A stretch of 64,000 bases of DNA from Centrapalus pauciflorus (lineage: Eukaryota; Streptophyta; Magnoliopsida; Asterales; Asteraceae). How positions within the stretch are numbered: the stretch's first letter is position 1; each line of letters starts with the position of its first letter. The stretch lies in the NCBI GenBank assembly GCA_020465985.1, contig JAANYP010006705.1, forward strand, positions 124,001 to 188,000. The letters are read 5' to 3'. The notes under the pieces are model-generated. The model was not told where the DNA came from, made no database searches, and saw only the letters and a list, made by a program, of their open reading frames with translations. Shown piece after piece: positions 50,068 to 60,429 of this stretch. A program made the translations under genes and the position numbers.

Positions 50068-50370
50068 AAAAATATACAAAAAACCAGCGTGCTTTTGATA
50101 TTTTTCTATTAAGTCCATGTACCAAAAACGTTTCCATAAAAGTCATTCAACTTGAATTTTTTTACGAATTGTGTTGTTTTATAAGATTTTTTAAAGATTT
50201 TTCAGAAGTTTTTCATAAGATTTTGTTAAGTTAAAGGACTTTTATGGAAACATTTTATGTGTAGTGATTTTTACAAAAATATCTTTAAGTTGAGGGACTT
50301 TTGTAAAAACGTTTTTGGTATAATGACTTATTCTAAAAATATTGAAAATGCGTTGGTTTTTTACATTTTT
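50068..50370. mobile_element. Foldback MITE with about 76-bp arms
   Basis: The left arm (AAAAAACCAGCGTGCTTTTG...TTAAGTCCATGTACCAAAAACG...TCATTCAACTT) is matched in reverse complement by the right arm, which ends ATGCGTTGGTTTTTT. A middle segment of TTTTATAAGATTTT-like repeats separates them. It resembles the element at 16105 in layout but not closely in sequence. Confidence 0.7.
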
Positions 50371-50656
50371 TTTTTCCTTTTTTTAATAAGAAAACCACCC
50401 CTTTAGTGCAAACACCAGAAATGCAGTTTGTAGGTATAGTGATATAATCGTTAGTAAAAAAATTTTAAACTATTAAATCTTGTGATTGATAATTGCTGAA
50501 AGGACGACAATTACTATTCATTACACTTAATTCATGTGTTGAAAATAGTATTTATTATTTTAATAAACTGTTGTTTTAAAAAAAATATTTCTGTTTATAT
50601 CTTCACAGAATAAATTCTTGGTAACTTTCTTGATGTTGTCTAAAGAACTTACACTA

Positions 50657-50773
50657 TGTTTGGTACAGAGAAATAAATCTAGGGAAATAGAAATAAGAGG
50701 AATTCAAATGTTAACAAACATGTGAATTCCTCTTATTTCCATTTCCATAGTCTTAATTCTCTGTAGCAAACGC
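50657..50773. mobile_element. Short palindromic MITE
   Basis: Arms GTTTGGTACAGAGAA...GAAATAAGAGGAATTC and GAATTCCTCTTATTTCC...TTCTCTGTAGCAAAC face each other around a loop of about 20 bases. No coding sequence. Confidence 0.65.
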
Positions 50774-52894
50774 ACCCAGCGTCCAGTGATAATCAACTGG
50801 TACATAATAGAGTTATACACATGCATTTATTTGTTTTTTCATTTATGTGTTGTTTTTTATTTCTATGTGATAGTCATACTCGTTTTGTTTGCATTTACTG
50901 AAAAATTTGAAGATTAGTAACTTAATCATAAATTGACTAAAACTTAAAAACTTGATTAAAACTATGATAAACCTAATTATTATTGAATTAAAAACTTAAA
51001 AATCTATTTGTAATTATAAGAAAACATCTAATTGTAGTTAGAGCACTTAAAAGCTTGTTTGTATATACATACATGCCACATACAATACCATGTCCTATAG
51101 GAAATACTACATGGATTGACATGCCAACAATATGAGAGTGTTTTCAATTTTAACTGACTACCTTCTACAACAGGTAACTGATAGTATATTAGTCTTTTAC
51201 GTCAAAAGTTAACTTTTATAATCTTTTCTCGGCCATAAAAATTTCACTTGCAAACATTTATATTTTAACTTACTTTTCTTGTCAAATTGTCTTTGTTAAA
51301 ATTGAAAAAACTAAGCGCAGTTAATTTAGTAAATAGTAAATGTATATTAGGATTAGTAAAGATATATAAATGGGAAACGATGGGTACCAACTACCAAGTT
51401 ATCAAAAGTCATGGAAAGACAGTTTTTGAACTTGGAAATACCATCAACAGTTCAACACCTATGTTTCAAGTGGATTTTCATTTGTCACGTTAACAAAATT
51501 ACAATGAAATATATTATCATATATAATTATTAAAAATTATTTTATCATACATAATTATTTAAAAAAACTTATTTTTTTAATTTGTTATAGTGTTTTTTTA
51601 ATTGTTTTTAAAGCTAGTGTATAATGTTTGATTTTATGGCAAATAGTATTGATGTCAAAAAAGTTTAATGAAATTTAAAATAAGTAAAAACGAAATTAGT
51701 GAAAAAAGATTTTAGAAAAAGTTTGTTTTGATAATTTTATTAAGCTAAAAAAATATCGTCTGGCTAAAAACTCAACGCAGTGATTGTATTCAATTTACAT
51801 CCACTCTTTCTTTCTTGGTTAATTAATAATATACCATCTGTCTTCTCATTCAAATGAGTAATTAGCTAAATGGGTTTGATACCAGTCATGCGGTAGAGTA
51901 AAATCAAGAAACCCCAACCAATCAAAAATTCATTATAATGGTGTTTTATTTTAAAAAAAGATGACTTAGAACCGGATTAATAGATTGCACCTGCTAACAT
52001 GTCATTTTTTATAAAAAAAATTCTTATATTATTATTATTTATAAACCAATATGCCTCACTTCCGTAATTCTCCGAGGAATTCCATCTCCGATCAACACCC
52101 GGGAACCGACCAACACAAGACCAAAACATGTACGGACACAAAATATAAAACATTCTTTAAATCGTGAAATCGGTAATCAATATGAACAAATGAACTAACA
52201 TGAACATTTGAAAATCTTTAAATCTTGAAATCTATGTTCATCGATCACCACTTTTGGCAACCACATCCACCACCCATCTCAAGCCGATTCAAATAAAAAA
52301 CAAAGAGTCATACATAAAAAAAAAGCAGTTCCATATGAAGAAATGAAACCCTAATCTCTCATGAACTCTAAAAAGCGAAACATATTCAACTAGGAATTCT
52401 AACATATCTCAACATAGACACATAACGAGAACTCTAAAAAGTCATTCAAACTCATAACAAGAAGTCATAAAACGAAGAAGCCCTAAATTTTTAGAAAATG
52501 AATAATCGAATTACTAATGAGAAAAATTAAAGCACGAACAAAAGGTTCCACCAGAATCTTTGTCAGAGGCTTCATTAGACTCTTCGTCGAAAGTCCTCTC
52601 GGAGGTTGAAAAGATGAAACGGGAGTGAAGAAAGAGAGTTTTGATGTTTATAAATGATTTTAGGGTTATATACCAAAACTAATAAATACTTTTTGTGTTT
52701 TTGCCGTTCATAGTTGCATTATTTATTTTTCATCATTAACAATAACTTTTGTATTTATAGTAATTTTTAACCTGAAAATCTACTATATCAAGTTACCAAA
52801 CCATTTTTACCGATAACAGAAACACCTTTTGTCTTTTACTGATAATAGAAACAACTTTTATCTTTTACAGAAAGAAAACAATTTTATCTTTTTA

Positions 52895-52898
<4 letters not shown>

Positions 52899-52978
<80 letters not shown>
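52899..52978. repeat. (TA)n microsatellite
   Basis: About 40 TA units; the open frame across it is only an isoleucine/tyrosine run. Confidence 0.97.
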
Positions 52979-52984
<6 letters not shown>

Positions 52985-53829
52985 CTAACGAAACTTCAGA
53001 ATATTAACAGTTATAATAACGTACTTAGTTTTTTTTTTTTTTTTGTCATTTATTTATTTTTCATGTTTATAGATAAATGTATTTCAGCTTTTTAAAATTT
53101 TATGATAATATATTTTATATTCATGGCATAACAGTATAACATATCAAAATAATCTTTTCTTTTTACGTTTATAAAATTTTTTGTTATCTTTCTCATGGAT
53201 GCTAGGCTTTGTTCTCTCTATAACCAAATTTGAACACAAAATGGATTATAAACTTATTTGATCGTGTTCTAATTTTTATAAATTTATTTTTTTCAAAAAT
53301 ATGTAAGTTAAAGATAAAAAAGATTCTAATTTGATATGTTGTTACTAATGGTAAAAAGATAATAATTGTTCCTATTATCGGTAAAAAGATAAATGTTGTA
53401 ATATCGGTAAAAATGATGTGGTAATATGCTATAACATGTTTCCAGATTCAAAAAATGATTATAATTGATAAATACAAAAGTTTTTGCTATTAGTGATGGA
53501 AAAATAATGTGAATATAAATGTAAAAAATGCAAAAGGTTATTTTTGGCTTATAAGAGTGTGGGGAGTACCCACCTTTCCCAAACTCATCTTTCTGTACAC
53601 GTCAGCGCCACATCAGCTTTTCTCTCTCCACCTTTCCCCACCTTTCTAACTAGGAAATACCCACCTTTCTTAACATTTCCATCTTTCTTAATTTTTTTTA
53701 ACATTTTAATTAATTTTAACTAACAAAACAAATACTAGAATTAAAATAATTAATTTCATAAAATATTTAAAAACTATTACATAAACTAAAAATTAAAAAT
53801 TACCGAATTAAAATAAAAAAAATACATAA

Positions 53830-55092
53830 CTAGCCGTCTAAATTTGGTATTTGGGCAAGCGCAATATGTTCCACAAGATCTGAGCGAAGGTTATTGTGTG
53901 TTTCCCGATTACGAATTTCCAGTAACGTATTTTGATATACTTCATTGGAAGCGGAATGTTGATTGGATGGAAGCTCGGTTTCTTGAAATGAACATATCGC
54001 GAACCCTTCGTCTTCTAAGATCATATTGTGTAATATGACACAAGCATACATGATGTGTCTAATTTTATTTTGGTGCCATGGTCGTGCGGGGTTGTTTAAT
54101 ATAGCAAAACGAGATTTGAGTACACCAAAAGCTCGTTCGATGTCTTTTCTTGCCGACTCTTGTGCTGCCTTGAATCTTTTTCGTTTGTCATCGGTTGGAC
54201 ACAAAAAAGCTTTCACAAAAGTCGCCCACTCGGGATATATCCCGTCGGTTAGATAGTACCCATGTTTGTATTCTGTTCCGTTAATAACAAAAGGAACAAC
54301 CGGTGCGATCCCGTTTAAAACGTCGTTGAATACCGGTGATTGATTAACCACATTGATGTCGTTGTTGGAACCCGCGACGCCAAAAAATGCATGCCAAATC
54401 CATAAATCTTGTGACGCAACGGCTTCCAACATAATTGTCGGATATTGGTGATCGCCTCGCATATATTGTCCTCGCCATTCTGTAGGGCAATTTCTCCATG
54501 CCCAATGTGTACAGTCAATGCTGCCAAGCATTCCACGAAATCCATATTTTGCTTCATGGAACGCGTACAACTGATGAACATCAGATTCAGTCGGTCTACG
54601 CAAATATTTGCGTCTGTATACCTGAATAATTCCCTTACAGAATTCTTGCAAGGTTTCACGCGAAGTTCTTTCAGACATAAAAAGAGAGTCGTCAATCGAA
54701 TCAGCCACCATGCCATATGCGAGTTGCCGAATAGCAGATGTACATTTTTGTAACGCGGTAAATCCCCTTCTACCTCGAGCATCCCATCGCAAGGTAAAAT
54801 ATTCAAAGTGTTGCTCCATATCGTAAACTATTCGTAGGAATAGTTCTTTGCGCATCCGGAACCTCCTTCTGAACATATCATCTCCATAGACAGGATTTTG
54901 AGTAAAATAATTGCGCATCAGACGTTCATTTGCAGCTGCTCGGTCTCTCTGAATTGGAATTCTTCGTCTAGGTTGCGGAGAGCTGACATTTATAAAAGCT
55001 TCAAAAAGTTCTTGATAATAATCTTGAGATTCGTCTTCGGACGACTCTTCGGTTGATGAGTTTGACGACGAAGACGTAGTATACGGTTCCAT
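53830..55092 (-). CDS. PIF/Harbinger transposase (HARBI1/ALP1-like), 420 aa
   Basis: This DDE-superfamily nuclease cuts at the inverted repeats of its element. The catalytic triad is visible: D193 in GSIDCTHW, D283 in YLTDGIYP and E319 in ARKDIERAFGVLKSRF. The N-terminus is Ser/Glu/Asp-rich (about residues 1-35), followed by a basic, helical region with RRRFRMRKELFLRIV that may help bind DNA. Length is within the usual 400-450 aa range of plant transposases without introns. The start is the ATG giving MEPYTT; a GTG codon just before it is not needed. No stop, frameshift or missing motif is seen. Host-domesticated ALP1 proteins share this fold, but the location between perfect TIRs shows this is the transposon's own gene. 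Confidence 0.95.
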   Translation of the reverse strand: MEPYTTSSSSNSSTEESSEDESQDYYQELFEAFINVSSPQPRRRIPIQRDRAAANERLMRNYFTQNPVYGDDMFRRRFRMRKELFLRIVYDMEQHFEYFTLRWDARGRRGFTALQKCTSAIRQLAYGMVADSIDDSLFMSERTSRETLQEFCKGIIQVYRRKYLRRPTESDVHQLYAFHEAKYGFRGMLGSIDCTHWAWRNCPTEWRGQYMRGDHQYPTIMLEAVASQDLWIWHAFFGVAGSNNDINVVNQSPVFNDVLNGIAPVVPFVINGTEYKHGYYLTDGIYPEWATFVKAFLCPTDDKRKRFKAAQESARKDIERAFGVLKSRFAILNNPARPWHQNKIRHIMYACVILHNMILEDEGFAICSFQETELPSNQHSASNEVYQNTLLEIRNRETHNNLRSDLVEHIALAQIPNLDG

Positions 55093-55259
55093 CACAATAA
55101 AAATAAATTTGTGATTGATTGGAAAAAAATTTAGGTTAAATGAAAGAGAGAATTTTGAATGTGTATAGATTGAGAGAAATGGGAAAGATGTGAGTTAAAT
55201 GTATTGGGAAGATAGATATTTTATATAGAAAAAAACTATTAATAAATTTTTTTTTTTTA

Positions 55260-55420
55260 CTTTCAAACGGTCACTAGACCGTTGGGTAGAGGACAAAAAA
55301 GGGAGCGGGGTGCAGCGGGGAGAGGGAGCCGGGCTGGGGTTCGATTTGCGCGGGGCCAGGGGGGGTGGTGTAGCCGCCGGGGTTGGCTGATGTGGCGGAG
55401 CCGCTACCCTTCCGGCTTGG
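55260..55420. other. GC-rich subterminal region of the Harbinger element
   Basis: A stretch of GGGGAGAGGGAGCCGGG-type sequence with many CpG lies between the transposase start and the right TIR, in strong contrast to the AT-rich flanks. It probably holds the transposase promoter and subterminal binding sites. Confidence 0.5.
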
Positions 55421-55438
55421 GTACTCCCCACACTCTAA

Positions 55439-56349
55439 CTCAATGTTTTTATTTGATTGTTTTTATCATTAAAACTTAAAAACATATTTGCTTTTCGATA
55501 TGGATGCTACATAGGTGCTACGTAATGCGTACTAAATACTAATGCCATATGGATGTCACATTGGCAAATAGTTGATTATGCCCGATTAACTTGGACAAAA
55601 ACTAATTTTCATAATATTTTATTAATTAGGAGTTTTTTGTGCGATAAAAAATGATTTTTATGGTTTTAATTGAAAAAAAAAACTGACAAGTTGAGGGGTT
55701 GTAACCCAAAAATCTCTAAATTTTTTTGTATGTAGTTTTCTGATGTACTCATATGTATCCAAAATGGAGAAAACAAAATGTAAATATATTCTACAATAAT
55801 TAGGAGATAAGATACAAATATACAATGGCCAAAACAAGTTTTAGAAAATTAACAAATTGTTCACAACGAGTATGTAATTCTATATAAATAGAACCATGAA
55901 AATATCGCATTATAATTCGAGAAAGTTTGTGAATAAAAACTCGACGATTTTCCTCATTTACTTTGTTTTCTATTTTAGTTGATTATTTTAATGTCGTTCA
56001 TATTTTTAGATTTTTAGTCATACAATCTTATGAATCTTTCCATAATTCCATGTCAATGTATCTATAACATATCATAGATGACAATATTAAAAATGGACTT
56101 TAATTAGATTTACGTGTTTATTTGTTTATTTTACTGTTTCGTCCGCTTGACCAGTTGTGTCGAAATTGCCACACTAATTTTGAGACCGGTTATCTCTGCT
56201 TTTTGTTTAATTGAATTAGTTATATAGCACACTCCCGAGCCGGGGTGTTGCGAGATCAAATGCTACTTAATAGTTGATACAAAAGAAAATGACATTAAAT
56301 AGTTGCGTATTTTCAATATTGTTTCGATTTATGTTGCAAACTTTATATG
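55439..56349. other. Intergenic, no feature recognised
   Basis: AT-rich DNA between the Harbinger element and the next foldback element; nothing supportable. Confidence 0.45.
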
Positions 56350-56815
56350 AACACGTATAAGTTGTGTACTTTCAAAATGTTTCTATTTGGTCGTCTGATA
56401 ACTTAGAAAACTGATACCTCCAGTTACTATGTTGACTTGTATTTTGTCATTGTTTTGATTTAGGTTATATACTTTTAAAAGTACTATGATTTAATCTGTG
56501 TACTTTCAAAAGTATTCAATTTAGTAGTTGAACAACTTGATAATTGATATCAACTTACATTATATAGTGACCGAAGAAAGACGTCGATGAATAAAACATT
56601 AAGGTAAAATGATACAAATTATTAGGTCGTTCAATATTCAAATCAAAACACTTTTAAAAGTACAAACCTAAATCAAAACACTTTTAGGAGTACATATCTA
56701 AATCGAAATATTGACAAGGTATATGTCAGCAAATAACAGGTAGCATCAGTTTTCTATATGATCGAACTACTAATCGAAACACTTTAAAAATACACAACCT
56801 AATATGTATAAAAAA
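56350..56815. mobile_element. Foldback MITE with about 190-bp arms
   Basis: The left arm, containing AAGTTGTGTACTTTCAAAA, AGAAAACTGATACCT and TTTTGATTTAGGTTATATAC, is mirrored in reverse complement by the right arm with TACACAACCTAAT, GCATCAGTTTTCTATATG and CCTAAATCAAAACACTTTTA. Inside each arm a shorter unit ending ACTTTTAAAAGTA is also repeated. It has no coding capacity and ends just before the SINE. Confidence 0.65.
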
Positions 56816-56842
56816 ATTTGCAGCCAAAATCAAAATATCAAA

Positions 56843-57291
56843 AAATATTTTTTTTGAACGGCAAACTATCACGCTCCTATTCTTAAACTACTTTTTTGTC
56901 CCAAGACTTAGGCCTTGTTTGTTTTTTTTTTTAAAAAGATCTTCGAACCTCTTATGTCTGCGAACTCGAAGACGCGGGAAGATGTTTTATATAAAAGTGT
57001 GTTTGTTTTTTTCGGTCTTCCCGCGTCTGCGAACGTCTTCCTGTGTCTGCGACATCGTCTGCGGACGTCTTCCCGCGTCTGCGAACGTCTTACCGCGTCT
57101 GCGGAAGTCTGTAGATCTTTAGACCATCTCTTCTGACCGCAGATTTTTACAGCTAAGTCCGCAGACCGCAGACATCAACCTCTTGAAAAACAAACAACAC
57201 CTTACTTTCTCCACCTAAATTTCAACTTGCCTCCGACGGAAGTCGAATCCGTGATCTCTCAGTTACATATCACCACTCTTACCATATTGGT
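56843..57291 (-). mobile_element. tRNA-derived SINE, second copy, split by a MITE
   Basis: Read on the minus strand, the outer parts match the SINE at 13686. The tRNA-like part has GGTAAGAG, then GATCACGGATTCGACTTCC (a changed B box), then GTCGGAGGCAAGTTGAAATT. After the MITE the tail resumes with TTTGCCGTTCA and an A run. The 10-bp AAATATCAAA at 56833-56842 and 57292-57301 is a likely target duplication. Without the MITE and its TTA copy about 155 bp remain, against 164 bp in the intact copy. The A box is degenerate. Confidence 0.85.
56911..57201. mobile_element. Tourist-like MITE inserted in the SINE
   Basis: The 291-bp element starts GGCCTTGTTTGTTTTT and ends AAAAACAAACAACACC. Perfect TTA duplications flank it (56908-56910 and 57202-57204). 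The intact SINE shows the corresponding TAAG unduplicated. Its middle has four to five direct copies of a 20-22 bp unit around GTCTTCCCGCGTCTGCGAAC. Confidence 0.88.
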
Positions 57292-57563
57292 AAATATCAA
57301 ATATATGATTATTTCATATTTTCATGTCATTTTTTCTTGATGCAAATTTAAATCGTATGAGAAGAGTGCATTTCTTGATAAAAATGTTAATGATAGTTTT
57401 ATTTTAAGTTTTAACTTTAATCCTAGAAGATAAAAGTAGAAGAGACTGATCGGACGGACAAGAAGGACGCAGCGTAAAGATCGTAAGGCTGGCATGATGA
57501 AAGGCTGTCAACGCCAGGTCATTCTATCTTTTCTCGTGGTGTGAATGATTCCCCCTCTTTCTC

Positions 57564-57571
57564 CATATAAT
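57564..57571 (+). promoter_or_regulatory. Actin gene TATA box (predicted)
   Basis: CATATAAT lies in a CT-rich stretch shortly before the purine-rich leader that starts near 57600. Spacing suits a core promoter; not proven. Confidence 0.5.
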
Positions 57572-57599
57572 CTTCCCTTACCTTCCCTTTCTTTCCCAT

Positions 57600-59851
57600 T
57601 TCCAAAAATTCAAAGCAGGAGCAAAAGAGAGAGCTGAGGGCTAGGGTTCAAGTTGCCCGGCGTCCTTCTTCTCTAAGATCGGCTTCTGCTTCTTTCAATC
57701 GTCCTCCTCTTCTTCTCCGATCTGCTTTTACTTCCGGTAATCCTTCATACTCCTTTTACTTTACTTTGACTCTTGTTTTTCGTATGTTTTTAGCAATTGA
57801 CGATCTGAATCTTATGAATCTATTGGTATATTTTATTGTAAGGAGCTGTTTTACTATTTTTTCTGTAATTCTATCAGCTTAAAAGGAAATTTCTTTGTTT
57901 TTTTGCTTTGTACTATCAGTCCACCTGAATACTTGTTACGATTGTTTGATCTGATTCTTTTTTCTTCAGATCTGCTATCTGTAGTTTGTGTTTGACTTAT
58001 ATATGTAGTCTTTGTGATATGAAGTAACCAGATCTGTTGATTTGATGGTGCTAATTACTGCGATCTGTGATATTTGACGATCTACGATCTACTTGAATTG
58101 TGTACTCGGAATTGAGAAGATCCGATTGCGTTCGTACTTCGTATGTAACTATGAGGCGTGTCGCTGGTGTAGTTACTAGTTGTCTTATATGAGAATCTGA
58201 ACTCATAACCGTAATTGATATAGAATTCTGATTGGGATTATTATGACAAAGGTCACTTGCATAGATGATAGATCCCTTGTGTGTGCAATTGAGAATGATT
58301 CATGCTTTTTTAAAGCTTTTGTTTTCTGTATCTGCTTAGTAGTTGTATGAATCATACAAGGTTTAAACTGTTTGTCACATAGTGGTTTAGCTGAAGTTAT
58401 ATATTCATTTGTGTTACAGTCTTATAGAAAATGGCCGATACTGAGGATATTCAGCCCCTTGTTTGTGACAATGGAACTGGAATGGTGAAGGTTGGTATTA
58501 TTCTGCGCTTGTTCTTTTCTAATTAGATCAGCCATTTCTGCTTTGACCATGTTCAATATGGATTTTATTTGTTTGTTGAATAACTCTACAGGCTGGGTTT
58601 GCTGGTGATGATGCTCCGAGGGCAGTGTTTCCAAGTATTGTTGGTAGACCTCGACATACTGGTGTTATGGTAGGGATGGGTCAGAAGGATGCTTATGTAG
58701 GAGATGAAGCACAATCAAAAAGAGGTATTCTTACTTTGAAGTATCCTATTGAGCACGGTATTGTCAGCAACTGGGATGACATGGAAAAGATTTGGCATCA
58801 TACTTTCTACAATGAGCTTCGTGTTGCTCCGGAGGAACATCCAGTGCTTCTCACTGAGGCACCTCTAAATCCTAAGGCCAACAGGGAGAAGATGACTCAA
58901 ATCATGTTTGAAACCTTCAATGTCCCTGCCATGTATGTTGCCATCCAGGCTGTCCTTTCTCTTTATGCCAGTGGTCGAACAACCGGTTAGTTCTATTTTC
59001 TTGTTTTTTTATGTTCTGATTGCTCATGTTTTTCATCGTCAATATATGGTCCATAACCTTTTCTTTTGTCATATAGGTATTGTGCTTGATTCTGGAGATG
59101 GTGTGTCACATACAGTACCAATTTACGAAGGTTATGCGCTTCCTCATGCCATCCTCCGTCTTGACCTTGCTGGCCGAGACCTTACAGATTCTCTAATGAA
59201 AATCTTGACTGAAAGAGGTTACATGTTCACAACCACTGCTGAACGGGAAATTGTCCGTGATATGAAAGAAAAGCTTGCTTATGTTGCTCTTGACTACGAG
59301 CAAGAGCTTGAAACCGCAAAAAGCAGCTCGTCTGTTGAGAAGAATTATGAATTGCCTGATGGACAAGTTATCACAATTGGAGCAGAGAGATTCCGTTGCC
59401 CAGAGGTTCTCTTCCAGCCATCTCTGATCGGAATGGAAGCAGCTGGTATTCACGAAACCACATACAACTCCATCATGAAGTGTGATGTTGATATCAGGAA
59501 GGACCTTTATGGTAACATTGTGCTCAGTGGTGGTTCAACTATGTTCCCTGGCATTGCTGACAGGATGAGCAAGGAAATCACTGCCCTTGCTCCAAGCAGC
59601 ATGAAGATCAAGGTGGTTGCACCCCCAGAGAGAAAATACAGTGTCTGGATTGGAGGATCAATCCTTGCATCACTCAGCACCTTCCAACAGGTAAATTAAA
59701 ACGCCTGCATCATTTGTAGTAATTAATTTATATCTTTCTAGATGCTGACTCCCTGAAACTAACTTGCTTTGTGTTTGTTAAACAGATGTGGATTTCAAAG
59801 GGTGAATATGACGAGTCTGGCCCATCCATTGTCCACAGGAAGTGCTTCTAA
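57600..59851 (+). CDS. ACT7: Actin, 377 aa, with leader intron
   Basis: Coding exons are 58431-58490, 58592-58985, 59077-59690 and 59786-59851 and give exactly the 377 residues of plant actin. It starts [20 protein letters not shown] and ends [11 protein letters not shown]. The nucleotide-binding segments [19 protein letters not shown] and [11 protein letters not shown] are intact, as is [13 protein letters not shown]. Intron positions after codon 20 and within the Gly codon of RTTG are those conserved in plant actins. A noncoding first exon ends at 57736 and is followed by a 683-bp leader intron (57737-58419), a feature known to raise expression of plant actins. ACT7 is proposed from the neighbouring PME51-type gene; the protein alone does not separate plant actin isoforms. 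Confidence 0.97.
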
Positions 59852-60429
59852 GTATGGATTTTGTTGCTATTGATGGTTGAGTTTCCTTCGTTTTAGTTGC
59901 TTTTTGGTTTTCTATTACCCTTTTTTTCGTGTTGTGTTTTATGTGAACTAAGACTGGTAGACATTGGTATTATGAGGAGGCTGGTTATTGAACAAAGGGG
60001 ATACACACCATGTTCATCTCTTATCCTTTGAGCTTCCACGGCTGGTGCATCGCTCCACTCCGCTCTGCCCTGCCCTGCCCCATTTGTCAATTGCTGCCTG
60101 GGATGTTTGTAGTTGAAGAGTGGTTGTGATGTCTTATTATGAATTCAAGCCGTCTGTCTGTCTGAGTCTTTCTTCTAAATCCGTTTGTTGGCAATAACTA
60201 TGTCAATATCTACTGTACCAGAAATTGTGTTAGAGTCAGTTTGTGGTCATTTTATTTTATCATCTATAAGGATTATTCTATTTATTATTATTGCTGGGTT
60301 TAGTGAGCCTCCTTCCATTGTTGATAACATCAAATTTCATGTGCTTTGCTGCTATGCTATTGCATTCCATTCCATTGATCAATTTGCTTTAATTACTTGC
60401 ACACTATAATTATATGGTGGTTTCTTTGT
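59852..60429. other. Shared 3' region of convergent actin and PME genes
   Basis: Only 578 bp separate the actin stop codon from the PME stop codon on the other strand. The left part is the actin 3' UTR. No third gene fits here; transcripts of the two genes may overlap. Confidence 0.6.

Larger units (their letters stand above)
49460..53551. other. Gene-free spacer downstream of HASTY
   Basis: The 3' UTR of HASTY occupies the start; no sharp polyadenylation signal is called. The remainder is AT-rich with two inverted-repeat elements (50068-50370 and 50657-50773) and a long (TA)n run. The short open frames here show no protein-like composition. Confidence 0.6.
53555..55435 (-). mobile_element. 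Complete PIF/Harbinger DNA transposon, 1881 bp
   Basis: The ends are perfect 17-bp inverted repeats GAGTGTGGGGAGTACCC (53555-53571) and its complement (55419-55435). They are flanked on both sides by TAA (53552-53554 and 55436-55438), the standard 3-bp Harbinger target. A second inverted pair GCCACATCAGC lies just inside (53607-53617 and 55386-55396). The only gene is an uninterrupted transposase on the minus strand. The second Harbinger protein, a MYB/SANT-like partner, is absent, so mobility would need it from another copy. Perfect ends and an open frame point to a recent insertion. Confidence 0.95.

Noticed and set aside
52829..53095. 88-codon open frame
   Set aside because: Almost entirely translation of a TA microsatellite.
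55195..55479. Short frames over the GC-rich end of the Harbinger element
   Set aside because: Pro/Arg/Gly-rich low-complexity translations of GC-rich DNA, cut by the TIR.
56915..57136. 73- and 67-codon frames
   Set aside because: They lie wholly in the MITE and translate its direct repeats.
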